Position numbers and translations under genes: made by a program | DNA from: Plotosus lineatus | Taxonomy: Eukaryota > Chordata > Actinopteri > Siluriformes > Plotosidae | Direction: 5' to 3' | Assembly (NCBI GenBank): GCA_024760905.1 | Contig: CM045733.1 | Span: 70,126,001-70,190,000 of the forward strand | DNA: 64,000 nucleotides | Part shown: positions 36,011 through 47,159 of the stretch, in pieces | Position numbering within the stretch: position 1 is the stretch's first letter | How the letters are laid out: each line of letters opens with the position of its first letter | Notes under the pieces: model-generated | The model's input: the letters and a program-made list of their open reading frames with translations, nothing else | Database searches by the model: none | Told to the model about the DNA's origin: nothing

Positions 36011-37853
36011 TTGGCTCAACGGTATATACATACTTGTTTTCTTTAATGGAAAATATTATCAGGAAATAAAACCTTTCAATGAAAGCTGATTAACAAGTCA
36101 CAAGTTAAGAAAAGCAATTTATCTCAATTTTAGCAGAAAGACAATGCAAACGGTCACATGCGTGGTTTTTTGTTTATAAACTGTCCTCTAGCTTGAACTA
36201 TGCAGGTACAGTACTACTCACTATCGACCAGTGTTAAAATATCACCTCTGAAACAACCGTGTTATAAAAAGGCTGGCTGAACTGACACATCCACTTCAGA
36301 GATCATAAACAACATTTAAAACTCAGTTCCATCATTACACTGTATCAGGGTCTGAACCTGAGCATATAAAAAGCATTGTGTTAACTAACAGAGACAAGAG
36401 TAGGGGCTGTCCAAACATGAGATCTAAATGAAAACATGGCAGTTCATTTGAAATAAAGGTCAAGCCTTCCAAACACTCCTGTAACACATAAACACATGTA
36501 TGTTGTCATAATCAAGTTTTTTTTCAGGTGGTACTTACATTTTTGTTGCAATCTGCTCAGTAGTTTGCATTAAGCCAGTTTGAAAAGACTGCTGTTTCAC
36601 TCTCACAAGTGTGCAAAATGTTGACATGAATTTGTCAGTTTATATAAGGCAAGCTAGTGGCAATACTAAGAGTATACAGATATTAAACCAACAAATCAGT
36701 TATAAACCAGGAAACGTCTAATTAAAATTAAACTTGGCACACCCACATGTAATCAAAGCTTACATTCATACATCAGACAACCAGCGGCTCATTTACATTG
36801 AACAAGTAGTATAACCTATCATAATTCAATTTAAATCACTTCCGTAGTTACCCTGGGAAACACAACTGTTATGTGTGACTTTTCACCAGTACACTTATGC
36901 TCCCTGTGGGCAGATTTATTTATTTTTTTCTTCATAAAGAAGCTTGTAATAATAGCATTTTCTACAGTGCAAACACATGTAAACAATTCATGCAAGCTTT
37001 TAAAAAGTTTAGATTTATTTTCCATTTACCGGTAAGCAGGTCTCTGTTTCTCAGTTTCTCTGATTTGGAAAGAAATAAAAAATTGACTGAAAATATGAGT
37101 TAACATGGGAGGTGAAAGAACGAAGCAAAAACTAATCGCATCTTTGAAACAGTTTTTGAATTTCTGAACATTTTTTTTCTGCTGAGAAATACACAGAAAT
37201 ATGAGTTTGTGGTGATGCATGTATGGTCAGATGGACTGACAGACAGATGGGAGACAGAGTACAGCCATTATCAATCCTGAAACTGTGTTTCACATCAAAG
37301 TCAACAAGGAGCCAATGCTGCTATCCCCTTATCATCCTTCAGGCATACGAGCACACATTGTCCAAACAGTTTCATGTAACAATACGGGACAAGCAAAAGT
37401 TTCATTTCTTTGTACTCTCCTCTTCTTCTTCTTCTTCAAAAATTTCTGATCGAAGCATGACATTCACTGTAAAAGAAATCAACCTCAGCTCACAAGGTTT
37501 TTGACATCTTTGACAGACTGCTTTATTTTTTTGTGTGTTTTGATACTCTTATATTAAAGGGAAGATATGTGTTTACAATTTTTTTTATACAAAAATGTGG
37601 TTGAATAATGTTTAAGTTTTCTCTTTGGGCTGGTTTTGTTGGATTTTTTTGTTCATTTGGTTTTTTTTTGGACACTAATGTGTTATGACCTGTGGGACCT
37701 TCTGATTAGGTGGTGGCCATTGGTATCTCTGCCCATCCTGGACTGCCTCCAGCACACTGAGTGTGAACCTCTCAGGTGACCAATCAGAACGGAGTAGGAA
37801 AGTCCATAAATAGGCGGAAGAAACTAAACAGGCCATCCAGTGCGTGCACACGT

Positions 37854-37857
<4 letters not shown>

Positions 37858-37929
<72 letters not shown>
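37858..37929. repeat. (CA)n microsatellite
   Basis: A pure CA run of about 35 units. Confidence 0.95.
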
Positions 37930-37931
<2 letters not shown>

Positions 37932-38514
37932 TTTTGAGGGAGGTGGGAAAGCAGAGTGTAAAGACCATAAATAACTCCCTAAAGAACTGTGCAGTTTTTG
38001 GAATAGGAATCATCATGTGGTGTTCCTCCGGTGTCCGAAATTAAAAATAAAGAGCCAAATCGGGTATAATATCTATCCTAATGTAACCTGCTTTTTATAA
38101 AATTCGATTTTAACCAAAACATCTGATTAAAATAATTCATGAAATCATAGCAATAGCTGACAAGCTTTCCAAGCTGCCACAAATATGTATCACAAAATAA
38201 GTGACTTCAGGAGGACTGAAGGCTCCTCCACGTTACGTCAGGGTCAAGCTTCACCCTGTCCATGTGTATTTTGAGATAGAGACCAGTTTGCTATATGTTA
38301 TCCAGTTTATAACACAACTACATTCTGAAGAAATCAATCAGTTGATAACATTTTGATTTAAAATTGAATAAATAATAAATAAATAAAATAATAAATACAT
38401 CTTTAAAATATTTTTTATTTCTTCCACTAATGATATGGTCCACACCAATGACCTGTTATACATAGCATCTGTCTTTTGTATATTATAAATAAATAGCAGA
38501 TTTTGGAACGCTGT

Positions 38515-38775
38515 ACTTGATCAGGACCCGCCTTCACGAAAGTAATCAACTGAGTAGTGGGGCAGGACCGTCTGCTGCTGCTGCTGATTGGCTGATGGCT
38601 TCCGCAATGGGCTTCAGAACCTGGTTGTGGTGCCAGGTGTACCGCTCCTGCCCAAGGGCTACTGGACAGCAAATCAGAATGTACTCCAACGTGCCTCTAC
38701 CTGGGCACTGCGGGCAGTTGGGAGACTCTACTTTACCCCAAATGGAGAGGTTTGACCCTGCTTTTTTTTTTTTTA
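38515..38775 (-). pseudogene. LINE C-terminal zinc-finger fragment
   Basis: The minus strand encodes 'SPNCPQCPGRGTLEYILICC' followed by 'PVALGQERYTWHHNQVLKPI' and 'AEAIS'. The spacing CxxC...LExIL..C resembles the zinc-binding segment found after the reverse transcriptase domain in some fish LINE proteins. A frameshift separates it from 'LITFVKAG'. It is an isolated, inactive fragment of a family different from the RTE copies. Confidence 0.5.
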
Positions 38776-38794
38776 CCATACTGTACTAGAATTA

Positions 38795-38912
38795 AGTGTA
38801 ATTGCACATCTTCTACAGTAGGTGGCAGTGGCGCTCTCATTGTGTCCCTATGGTGTAGGAAACACAGTGAGAGCACTACTCCCACCTAATGTAGAAGATG
38901 TGCAATTACACT
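38795..38912. mobile_element. Near-perfect hairpin element (118 bp)
   Basis: The arms 38795-38817 and 38890-38912 are exact inverted copies of 'agtgtaattgcacatcttct' plus 'aca'. The pairing continues imperfectly inward ('aggtggcagtggcgctctca' against 'tgagagcactactcccacct') to a small loop. 'ccctatggtgtagg' occurs in the loop and again just outside the right arm at about 38921-38934. There is no ORF. A small foldback MITE is the simplest reading. Confidence 0.7.
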
Positions 38913-39339
38913 AGGCGTTCCCTATGGTGTAGGGGAAAAGCACCAGGCAAACGATATGAAATGCAGTAAACACTATTTATAGTCACGCACGGTGCGCTAG
39001 GGGGTGTGAAATGCTTTTTTTCCCTATACGGGCCTGACAGACAATAAGTGAGAAGCACAGCACAAGGTGTTCTCGGAGCATGGAGGAATTCACACGGAAG
39101 AATACAAGGCTAATCGGCCTGGAAAGGCCATTTCTTGCGCAGAGCTTGTAAATCAACATTTTGCTCATTGGCTGGGGCAGATTTTTGGTGGGATCGAAGC
39201 TCGTATCATGGAAAATTCGTTATAAAAAAACACTAGTAAGTCAAGGTACTGCTGTGTTATGTTCCGGTTATTTTAGAGAAACAAACCTGATTAAAACAGA
39301 CCTTGTATTGCATTACAATGCTTTAACCAGCAACTACAA

Positions 39340-39515
39340 GGCGCAGTGGTGGCTCAGTGGTTACTGATCAGAAGGATGGAGGTTCAAGTCTCATGTACAA
39401 TCAAGCAGTACTTGGGCCTTTGAGCAACGCCCTCAACGTGCAACTGCTCACTCTTACAGAGGAGATAAAAAAATGTAAGTTGCTGTGAATAAGGGTGTCT
39501 GCCAAATACCATTGA
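39340..39515 (+). mobile_element. S3 SINE (tRNA head, 'gtctgccaaat' tail)
   Basis: The head 'gcgcagtggtggctcagtgg' and B-box-like 'ggaggttcaagtctc' lead to 'cctttgagcaacgccctcaa' and the tail 'gtgaataagggtgtctgcca'. This tail type is widespread in fish SINEs. Confidence 0.75.
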
Positions 39516-39599
39516 AAGGTAAACCACTAAACAGCTGTATGCTGAAACCCTATGGGAAAACATCCTCTTGTTTTTGATACATACAAGATCAGAATGTTA

Positions 39600-39896
39600 T
39601 GGTAAGTGCCTGACAACACAGATTGGATCACTAAAGTTACCCCTGCGTCTGTTTATCACAATAACTGTCAAGAAAATAAGAAAAGGACAATACACTATTT
39701 TTCTGTTGTTTGTACAATGGCTTGCAACCCCCACATTTTCATTTTCAGTTTCCTTTTTGTTTCACAATAACTAATATTTTGCATCTTCACAGTTGTTGGC
39801 GTGTTGGGTAAGTCAACTGATATAAACCTTTCAGCTTGTAAAGAAAAAAATAGGAAAAATGACAAGGGGGTGAATACTTTTGCAAAACACTGTACC
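39600..39896. mobile_element. Tc1-like element end
   Basis: 'gtttcacaataactaatatt', 'ttgcatcttcacagttgttg' and the terminal 'gggtgaatacttttgcaaaa' then 'cactgta' match a right end that is common among fish Tc1-like elements. The left end is not recognisable. Confidence 0.6.
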
Positions 39897-41206
39897 TATC
39901 ATATGTAACATGATTGCACCATTCAGAGCATACAGAGATTTGTTCTGAAGCCTATTTCCAAATTAATACCAAAAATGACAAGAGTCCTTACAGGAAGTGA
40001 CGAGTGACACACAAATTGCCTATTTTAGAAGATCTATGGAATTTATGGTATTTGTGCGGTCGGACTATTAATCGCTTGAATCGCGTCACATGAATGTTCA
40101 TCTTGAGTCCATGCCTGCCCACTTTGGGTGGTTTGAGAACATTTCAGATCTTGTCACTCATTTCGCTGGCATTCACTGACTTTGGATGCCTGGCAATCAT
40201 CCATCATTTCTTGTGTGGATGCAGCTTTACTTCGAGTTTACTTCTTTAAGCCCTGTGTTAGAGACCAGAAGAAGAGAAGCTCCATAGTTTATTTCAACAC
40301 ATCATGGTTCTTATCAACCTTCTGCCCATCCGTATTACACCACAGGGTCTACAAACAAAAACGAGAAAAATAGACATGGAACTTGACTTCGATGGCTGCC
40401 CCATGTCCCCCGTGTCCATACCACGTTGCTCACTTAAGGCTGATTGGGTGATATGTGTGGCTCGCAGAATAACTAAACTAAAGCAAGCAAAAACCTGAAC
40501 ATAGGAAGGGACAGAATTAATATGGAGCTTCCTCACAACATTTCCTCTCTATGGTTAATGCAAATAAAAATCCCCACCAGGCTCCTTTAGATGACTTTAT
40601 GTAATAGACAGATAGCATTTTTTCTCGAATAATCATTAAAGAAAATGTTTTTGTTTTGGGTCTCAGACTGCACACGTGTGTGCTATCCTCTTTTTCATTT
40701 CTTAATATCTCTCACTGAATTCACTAAAAATCTGATTCGACCAGATTCCTTTCAGGTTTGTTTAATTAAACTTTGCTCAAGCGGTTTCTGCGGCCTGCTG
40801 GCCACGTTCTCAAACACCTTTTCCTTTAGGAGGATTAGCTTGCCATTAGTGTGCTTAGTAGGGCATGAAAATCTGTAAATCTGTTGTGTGACATTGTTTA
40901 CTGTTGGTAGCTTTACACAAATAAAAGCCGCTTGAAAAGAGCTGAAATTTAAACGGACTGACGAATAGAGTAAACCCTCCGGGTTCACCCAGTCCCGTGC
41001 GCCGTCTATAGATGTAGGGTGGTTTCTGGCGTTTTGTAGAATGATTATGAATTTGTCACTCTCAAAGACAACCAGTTATTGGAGTAGCAGTTCCTGGTGG
41101 TAGCCAAGCCATGGGCCGACATGCAGCACCTGCATCGTCCTCATCAAAACAGAGCAGATCTGTTATTAATATGCGTGGTGGTTCTGTTGACTCACCGAGA
41201 TGTCTC

Positions 41207-42030
41207 CTTCTTCTTCTTTTCCTTTCGGCTTTTCCCTTCAGGGGTCGCCACAGTGAATCATCTGCCTCCATTTTACCCTGTCCTCCGCATCTGCTTCTCT
41301 TACACCAACTACCTTCATGTTCTCCTTCACCACATCCAGAAATCTTCTCTTGAGGCTTCCTCTAGGCCAGTGGTTCTTAACCTTGTTGGAGGTACCGAAC
41401 CCCACCAGTTTCATATGTACATTCACCAAACCCTTCATCAGTGAAAAATAAAAATATGATTTTTTTACAAATTCAAGACATAGGTACTGTTGTGTTTTTG
41501 TATTCCCCATCTCCATGCAGTTTCACGAAGTATTCCTTTAGTTTTGCCGGTGCGAGACTAGAGTTGCTCAACTTGGCATTGCAAATCATTCAGATAGGAT
41601 GCTGAGTCCCATCACGTTCCGTGATGCATGTGAATCCATGTTGTACATATTCGTCCAACCACTTTCTTTATTTGCTTGACATAGTATGATTAAAATATTC
41701 CGAAAAAAATCTCACGACTTCACACATTGACTACTGAGCGTGCTAAATTCCCCGCGGCACTGATTGGCCAAGCAATGTAATGTGATCATCTGCAGCCAGT
41801 GATGGCCAAGCGGGGCGTGTCATCACTAATTGACATGATGAGTCGGGTGTGTCCTGACCTCCGTGGCAGAGGCTCCGCCGAACCCTTGAGACCGACTCAC
41901 CGAACCCCTAGGGTTCGATCGAACCCAGATTGGGAACCACTGCTCTAGGCCTTCTGCCTGGTAGCTCCAACCTCAGCATCCTACTACCAATATACTCACT
42001 ATCCCTCCTCTGTACATGTCCAAACCATGT
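41207..42030 (-). mobile_element. RTE 3'-end fragment split by a hAT-like element
   Basis: The left part (41207-41367) holds the RTE 3' terminus 'tcttttcctttcggcttttc' and 'aggggtcgccacagtgaatc'. The right part (41951-42030) resumes with 'cttctgcctggtagctccaa' and 'ccaatatactcactatccct', exactly where the RTE would continue. Confidence 0.88.
41368..41942. mobile_element. hAT-like non-autonomous element, perfect 8-bp duplication
   Basis: The ends are 'cagtggttcttaacctt' and 'gggaaccactg', short imperfect inverted repeats. The target-site duplication 'ctctaggc' is at 41360-41367 and 41943-41950. An 8-bp duplication with a CAGTGGTT-type end is characteristic of hAT elements. Inside, 'taccgaaccccaccag' and 'accgaacccctagggttc' are also loosely inverted. 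No transposase ORF is present. Confidence 0.9.
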
Positions 42031-42504
42031 GTTTGATTATATTCTTCCCTCATTCCACTCTCCTTTACTCCTTACTTATATCTTCAGTCTTCCAACCTTC
42101 CTCACTCTCTCACACTACTGTAATTGTCTCTCGCTCATGAATTTTTGCACTTTATTTCCTCTCCTCTTTCTTCTTACGTCTCATTCGTCTCTTCCTCTCA
42201 TTCATCCTCTTTCCCTTCTTTTATCTTCATCACTGCATGCAACATGCCATGCTGAGAAAGCCTCTTGATATTTCATTAAGCACAACATGCACCACAGAAC
42301 GAAATTTATGAGCCTCATTTGTTTTAATCATCATCTCCGCTGGGATTGGGAGAGCTTTAAAATGTAATTTAGCTTTATTGCACAGTGTCCAGATCCAAAG
42401 GATTGGATCGGTGAGTCTTTATAAATCCCTGATGGTATCAACTGCAGCTCTAGGTGGCAGAGCGGTGTTTTCATCTAAATTCATTACAAAAAAATATCCA
42501 TTTT

Positions 42505-42835
42505 CTTTTGGGCAGGACGCTGGCTCAGTGGTGAGCATCATCTCCTCACAGCAGGAATTTTCTCGGTTCAAATCTCTGCCGAGGGCCTTTCGTATGCAGT
42601 TGACATGATTATCCAGTGCTTGAGTGGGATTTCTCGGGGTGTTCTGATTTCCTCTCACAGTCCAAAGACATGCACTTTAGGTGCGTCTAACCTCCCATAG
42701 TGTGAAACTTTATTTGCATCTGCATTAGCACTGCAATAGACTGGGTGACTTGTTCAGGGTGTACTCCACCTTTAGCAGGAATTGGTTCCAGTTTCCACTG
42801 TGATCCTGTCAGATATGCCGTATAGATAATGGATG
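42505..42835 (+). mobile_element. V-SINE-like copy
   Basis: The head is 'ctggctcagtggtgagcatc' with 'tcggttcaaatctctgcc' as B-box region, followed by 'ttctgatttcctctcacagt' and 'gggtgtactccacctttagc'. Confidence 0.7.
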
Positions 42836-42851
42836 TAGTTTTTTTTTTTTT

Positions 42852-43195
42852 TCTCATCTCACTTCCTCACCTCACTCACTCAATCATGTAACCCTAGTAT
42901 GGTCGTGGGAGGGCTCACACCTATCTCAGCCAATACTGGGCAAAAGTAGGGTAAACCCTGAACAATTCGCCAAACAAATACAGGGCCGACAGACACACAA
43001 CCATTCACACTGGCATTCCCAACTAGGGGCAACTTTTAAAAGCCAATTACTGCATCCTAATGTGCATGTATTTGGATTGCAGGAGGAAACCAGAGTACCT
43101 GGAGGAAACCAATGCAAGCACGAGGAGAACACGCAAACTCGACACATAAACGGCTGAGTCCACGACCTTCTTGCTAACCACTATTCCACCATGAT
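42852..43195 (-). mobile_element. V-SINE-like copy
   Basis: A minus-strand copy facing the previous one: 'ctatctcagccaatactggg', 'cacactggcattcccaacta', core 'ctaatgtgcatgtatttgga' and head 'aaccactattccaccatgat'. The two copies form an inverted pair about 17 bp apart. Confidence 0.7.
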
Positions 43196-43904
43196 GCAGT
43201 TTCCCCCCATCTGTGAGCATTAATCTTAATTACTGGCTTCCAGTTTACTTGTCCAAGCTTTGATTGAACAGTAGACTAAAAAAGCCTATGAGAGATTTTT
43301 TATTGTTTTATTTTTATTTTGATATTTTACAGTTCATCATTGTAATTTTATATTACACTCAATAATGCAAGACTAGGAAAATCTTCTATGTAATGATTTG
43401 GTAACATAATAACGCAAAAAGCCGCTCAATAATTCATCCATCAGTGGTTTTAAATGCGAGTCTGAACATAAATAATAGGAAACAGGCAGCGGTTTAAATT
43501 TTAACACCCTGACATATTTATAATTAAAGCTCAGTGGTAATAGGTAGAAATGATGGAAGCCTACAGAAGACCCATCAATAATATCTGAATTGTGAGGTGA
43601 TTGATTTCGCTTCTAGTTGCTAGTCTGTGGTAATTGTATGGCAGAGCGAATCATTAGTGTGACATCAACAGTCGGAAGTAAAGGGTAGTGACTGGGACCT
43701 GAATAACGGTGTGATTTCCTGGTGCTTTGTTTTTTCTTGACTCATGCTATGACTCTGAATGTGTAACTTGTAGTACTGCTGTGATCGCAGCTCAGTGATG
43801 TAAAGGACTGAAGGATTTCATAAATTATGGAGTCCAGACAATGTACGGAACAGAATTCAGTTTAGCTGCTCATGAATATGAATATGATGAGCGTGAATCA
43901 TGAA

Positions 43905-44232
43905 CGCTCACTCACTTGTTTGCTGAACCGTTTAATTCTATTAGGGTTGTGAGGAGGCCTGAGCCAAAACTCATTGGGGACTCGTGGGGAGGCTCGCCAG
44001 ACCATTTGCAGGGCAACACTCACAACCATTCACTCTCACACCAAGAGTAATTTGGAATAGCCAATTAGAATAATGTGTGTATCTTTGGACTTTTGGAGGA
44101 AACTGTAGTACCCAGAGAAAAGCCCAAACAAAAACATGGAGAACATGCAGAGTCCACACAGAAACACCTGAGCCCGGGACTAAAAACCAGGACCTTCTTG
44201 TTGTGAGGCAGACGTGCTTACCATTACGCCAC
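43905..44232 (-). mobile_element. V-SINE-like copy
   Basis: The minus strand has tail 'gaaccgtttaattctattag', 'ggctcgccagaccatttgca', core 'gtatctttggacttttggag', then 'gacgtgcttaccattacgcc'. Confidence 0.75.
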
Positions 44233-44242
44233 ATCTATCATC

Positions 44243-44618
44243 ATCATCTTCTTCTTCTTTTCCTTTCGGCTTTTTCCCTTTCTCAGGGGTCGCCACAGTG
44301 AATCATCTGATCCGCACATTTGATTTGGCAGAGGTTTTTACGTCGGATGCCCTTCCTGACACAACCCTTTTTAGCAAGGGGCAGAAACACGCTGACGACT
44401 TTGCAGCTCCTCTTTACAAAAGTCAGCAATGGTTCTTTTACATCAACCTCTCACCATAGACAGTGAGAGACATGGCCCGCCTTTGATAACCCAGTTAGCT
44501 GCACTGGGGGGGGGGGGTACAGTGACAACCTTGTGGAGAGAGGGACTTGAACCCTCAACCTTAGGATCAGCGATCCAGCGCCCTATACTATACTATGCCT
44601 AGTCAACCACTGCCTACA
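44243..44618 (-). mobile_element. S2 SINE with RTE-derived tail
   Basis: The plus strand runs from 3' end to head: 'cttcttcttttcctttcggc', 'caggggtcgccacagtgaat', 'acgtcggatgcccttcctga', then 'ggcagaaacacgctgacgac', the S2 body and head. Direct repeats 'ccacatctatcatc' (44229-44242) and 'ccacgtctatcatc' (44619-44632) differ at one base. A short 'tactatactatgcctagtc' interrupts the head. Confidence 0.88.
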
Positions 44619-44637
44619 CCACGTCTATCATCTAGAT

Positions 44638-45112
44638 CAGTGGTCCCCAACCCCCGGGCCGTGGACCGGTACCGGTCTGTGGATCAATTGGTACCGGGCC
44701 GCACAAGAAATAATTATTCATTTCTGTTTTATTTATTATCTGAGTCTGAACGATCTTTTATGTTTGAAAAAAAAATTATTTTGAAAAATGACCGGATTCT
44801 CTCGGTTCCATGTCAGTCATTTGAGTGCTAAAATGTAACCCACAAGGGGACAACACATGAACAGAGGTGAGTTGGACATGTTTCAAACAATACTGAGCCT
44901 GAGCCTTCATTCTGCCCGCTGGTGCACCATCACCTGAGGCTTTTTTTTCCTTTAAGAAGAGTTCGAGCTCCATTTAAAAATGTAACAATCCTGATTAAGA
45001 GGGCGGGGTATTATATTTACAATATAAACAAGCCCCCCCCCCCATCCTGGGTCGTGGTAAAATTGTCTTAGCGTTGACCGGTCCGCGGGGATAAAAAGGT
45101 TGGAGACCACTA
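44638..45112. mobile_element. hAT-like non-autonomous element
   Basis: The ends are 'cagtggtccccaaccc' and 'aggttggagaccacta', inverted with mismatches. Internally 'gggccgtggaccggtaccgg' near the left end and 'ttgaccggtccgcgggg' near the right extend the inversion. 'atctagat' (44630-44637) and 'atctatct' (45113-45120) form an 8-bp duplication with one difference. There is no transposase ORF. Confidence 0.82.
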
Positions 45113-46724
45113 ATCTATCTGAAATATTTCTGCGAACCTTTTAACATCCACTTTTGTCCCTATTCGTCAGTGGAATAGAAAAACCATGACTTGCACAAAG
45201 GCCATGCTTTATAGGTGGTGGCCATTCACAGCACAGCAGTGACACTGATCTAAAGTGCGTATAGTGGTGGAGTGGGGGCATCTGGAACAGCACTAACTGT
45301 GACAGCTCTTAACTTTGTACCAGTACGGTACAGTAATAAGCGAGGTGTCTGTGGTGGTGAAATACAACATTGGTTGTATATGTGTAAATGTAAGTGATGC
45401 TTGCTGTGTGAGAAGGTCGCAGGGATAGATGGCGCAAGACAACATCAAGGTCTAACCATGCATGTACATGTGAAGCGTGATATGGAATGAGGGCTGACTG
45501 CCAGAAAAACAAGATATAGGAATGAGAAGGATTTCAATCAGGACTGGAATCAGTTTGCTCAAGTTTCTTCCAAGAAATGTAGAAAACAAGCTCTGCCGGT
45601 GATTGTTAATTTTCCATAAAAACCAAAGCCACAGACAAGGCAGTTGGGATGGAACTGTGATGGAAATCGTGGCTGTAAACTCAACTCATATAACAACATG
45701 CTGTTAAAAAGTAGACATGACAGAAAGCACATTTGCCTTTTTTTCCCCTTTACTCTGTCACTTCTAGTTTCCTTCTGAAGCTACAGGTTTCGACTCAACC
45801 AGTTTGTAAGGCAGCTTTACGCCTACTGGGTGCTGACACTCACCCACTTGATAGTCATCTCCAACGTTCCTGTAGCGAGAATAAAAGACACATGACCTGT
45901 GCCGAAATCTGCTGATAAACAGATGTATGATTGTTCAGCTCGAGATTTAACTTCCTCTCAGAATAAACCATACTTATATAACATACTTTTTAAAATGGTC
46001 CACTGTCTTCTGCTTAGGTGGCTTTACATTTGCTCCACATTCACAGTCAGAGTAATTACAAATATTCTTTAATTACTTTATGAAATCTTAAATGATTTAC
46101 ACCAAGTGTTATGTAAACAGTTCACCTCCTGAGTAACAGCACCCCATTCGTATTCATTATATCTCCATTAAGTCTATATTAGCAAAGTCCCAAGAACCAG
46201 GGTTCCTTAAACTCATTCGAACTTCTCTTTGGTTTTTAAAAGCCCAGACTTGACAATATGTCCCACAGAATGTGCCCCACAGATCCGTTCCACTGAAATG
46301 GACCGAACGTGCAGCGCACACACGCATTTGTAATTGCACGTGTTAAAAATAGAACCCTATGGTGACTGGGAAGTGCAGCACAAAATTACAAAGTGTGAAC
46401 TTGATAGAAATTTACATTTTAAGAAAACAAACTTACATGAGAAAAACACTTTAATAAAAATGTTTTTCCAAAAATTTCCATTTTAGAGAACAAATGTACA
46501 AGATATGAAACACTTCAACACAGGACTGGAAATATCATTGTTTTCTGATGTGGGTTCCAAAAATAATAATTTTTTTCAGGAATTTGTCAGCATAATTTGG
46601 TCTGTTCATTCGTGGAAGAAGGAGCAACGATATATAACAGAGCCGGATATCATTCAACCCGTTTGCCGCATCAACCTATTTTTATTTCACGTCATTTTTT
46701 TTACCCACTTTATCTTTTATTTTG

Positions 46725-47046
46725 GCTCTGGAGAGGCTGGAACCTATTCGAGCTGACTCTGGGCAAAGCCCCGGGTGCACCATGAGGAGATTGCCAAACC
46801 ATCGCAGGGCAAAACACACAGAAAGCACTCTCATTCATACACTCATATCAAGGGGAACACAAGAATATCCAATTAGCCTGATGTGCACATCACCGGACTG
46901 TGGGATGAAACCAGTGTACCTGGAGAAAACCCATAGAAGCCCAGCAAGAACATGCTTATTCCACACAGAAATACCTTCACCAGACATGGGGCTTGAACCC
47001 AGGACCTTCTTGCTGTAAGATGAAAGTGCTAACCACTACAGCACCA
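46725..47046 (-). mobile_element. V-SINE-like copy
   Basis: The minus strand shows 'gaggctggaacctattcgag', 'accatcgcagggcaaaacac', core 'tgatgtgcacatcaccggac', and head 'ctaaccactacagcaccatg'. Confidence 0.75.
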
Positions 47047-47159
47047 TGCAGCTCCCAAACCATTGAACATATATTTACTGTAAAATATTAAGGCACAGAT
47101 ATTTATATCTGATGACCTAAAAATAAAGTATGTAATACTAATTATGTATATTATAAATA

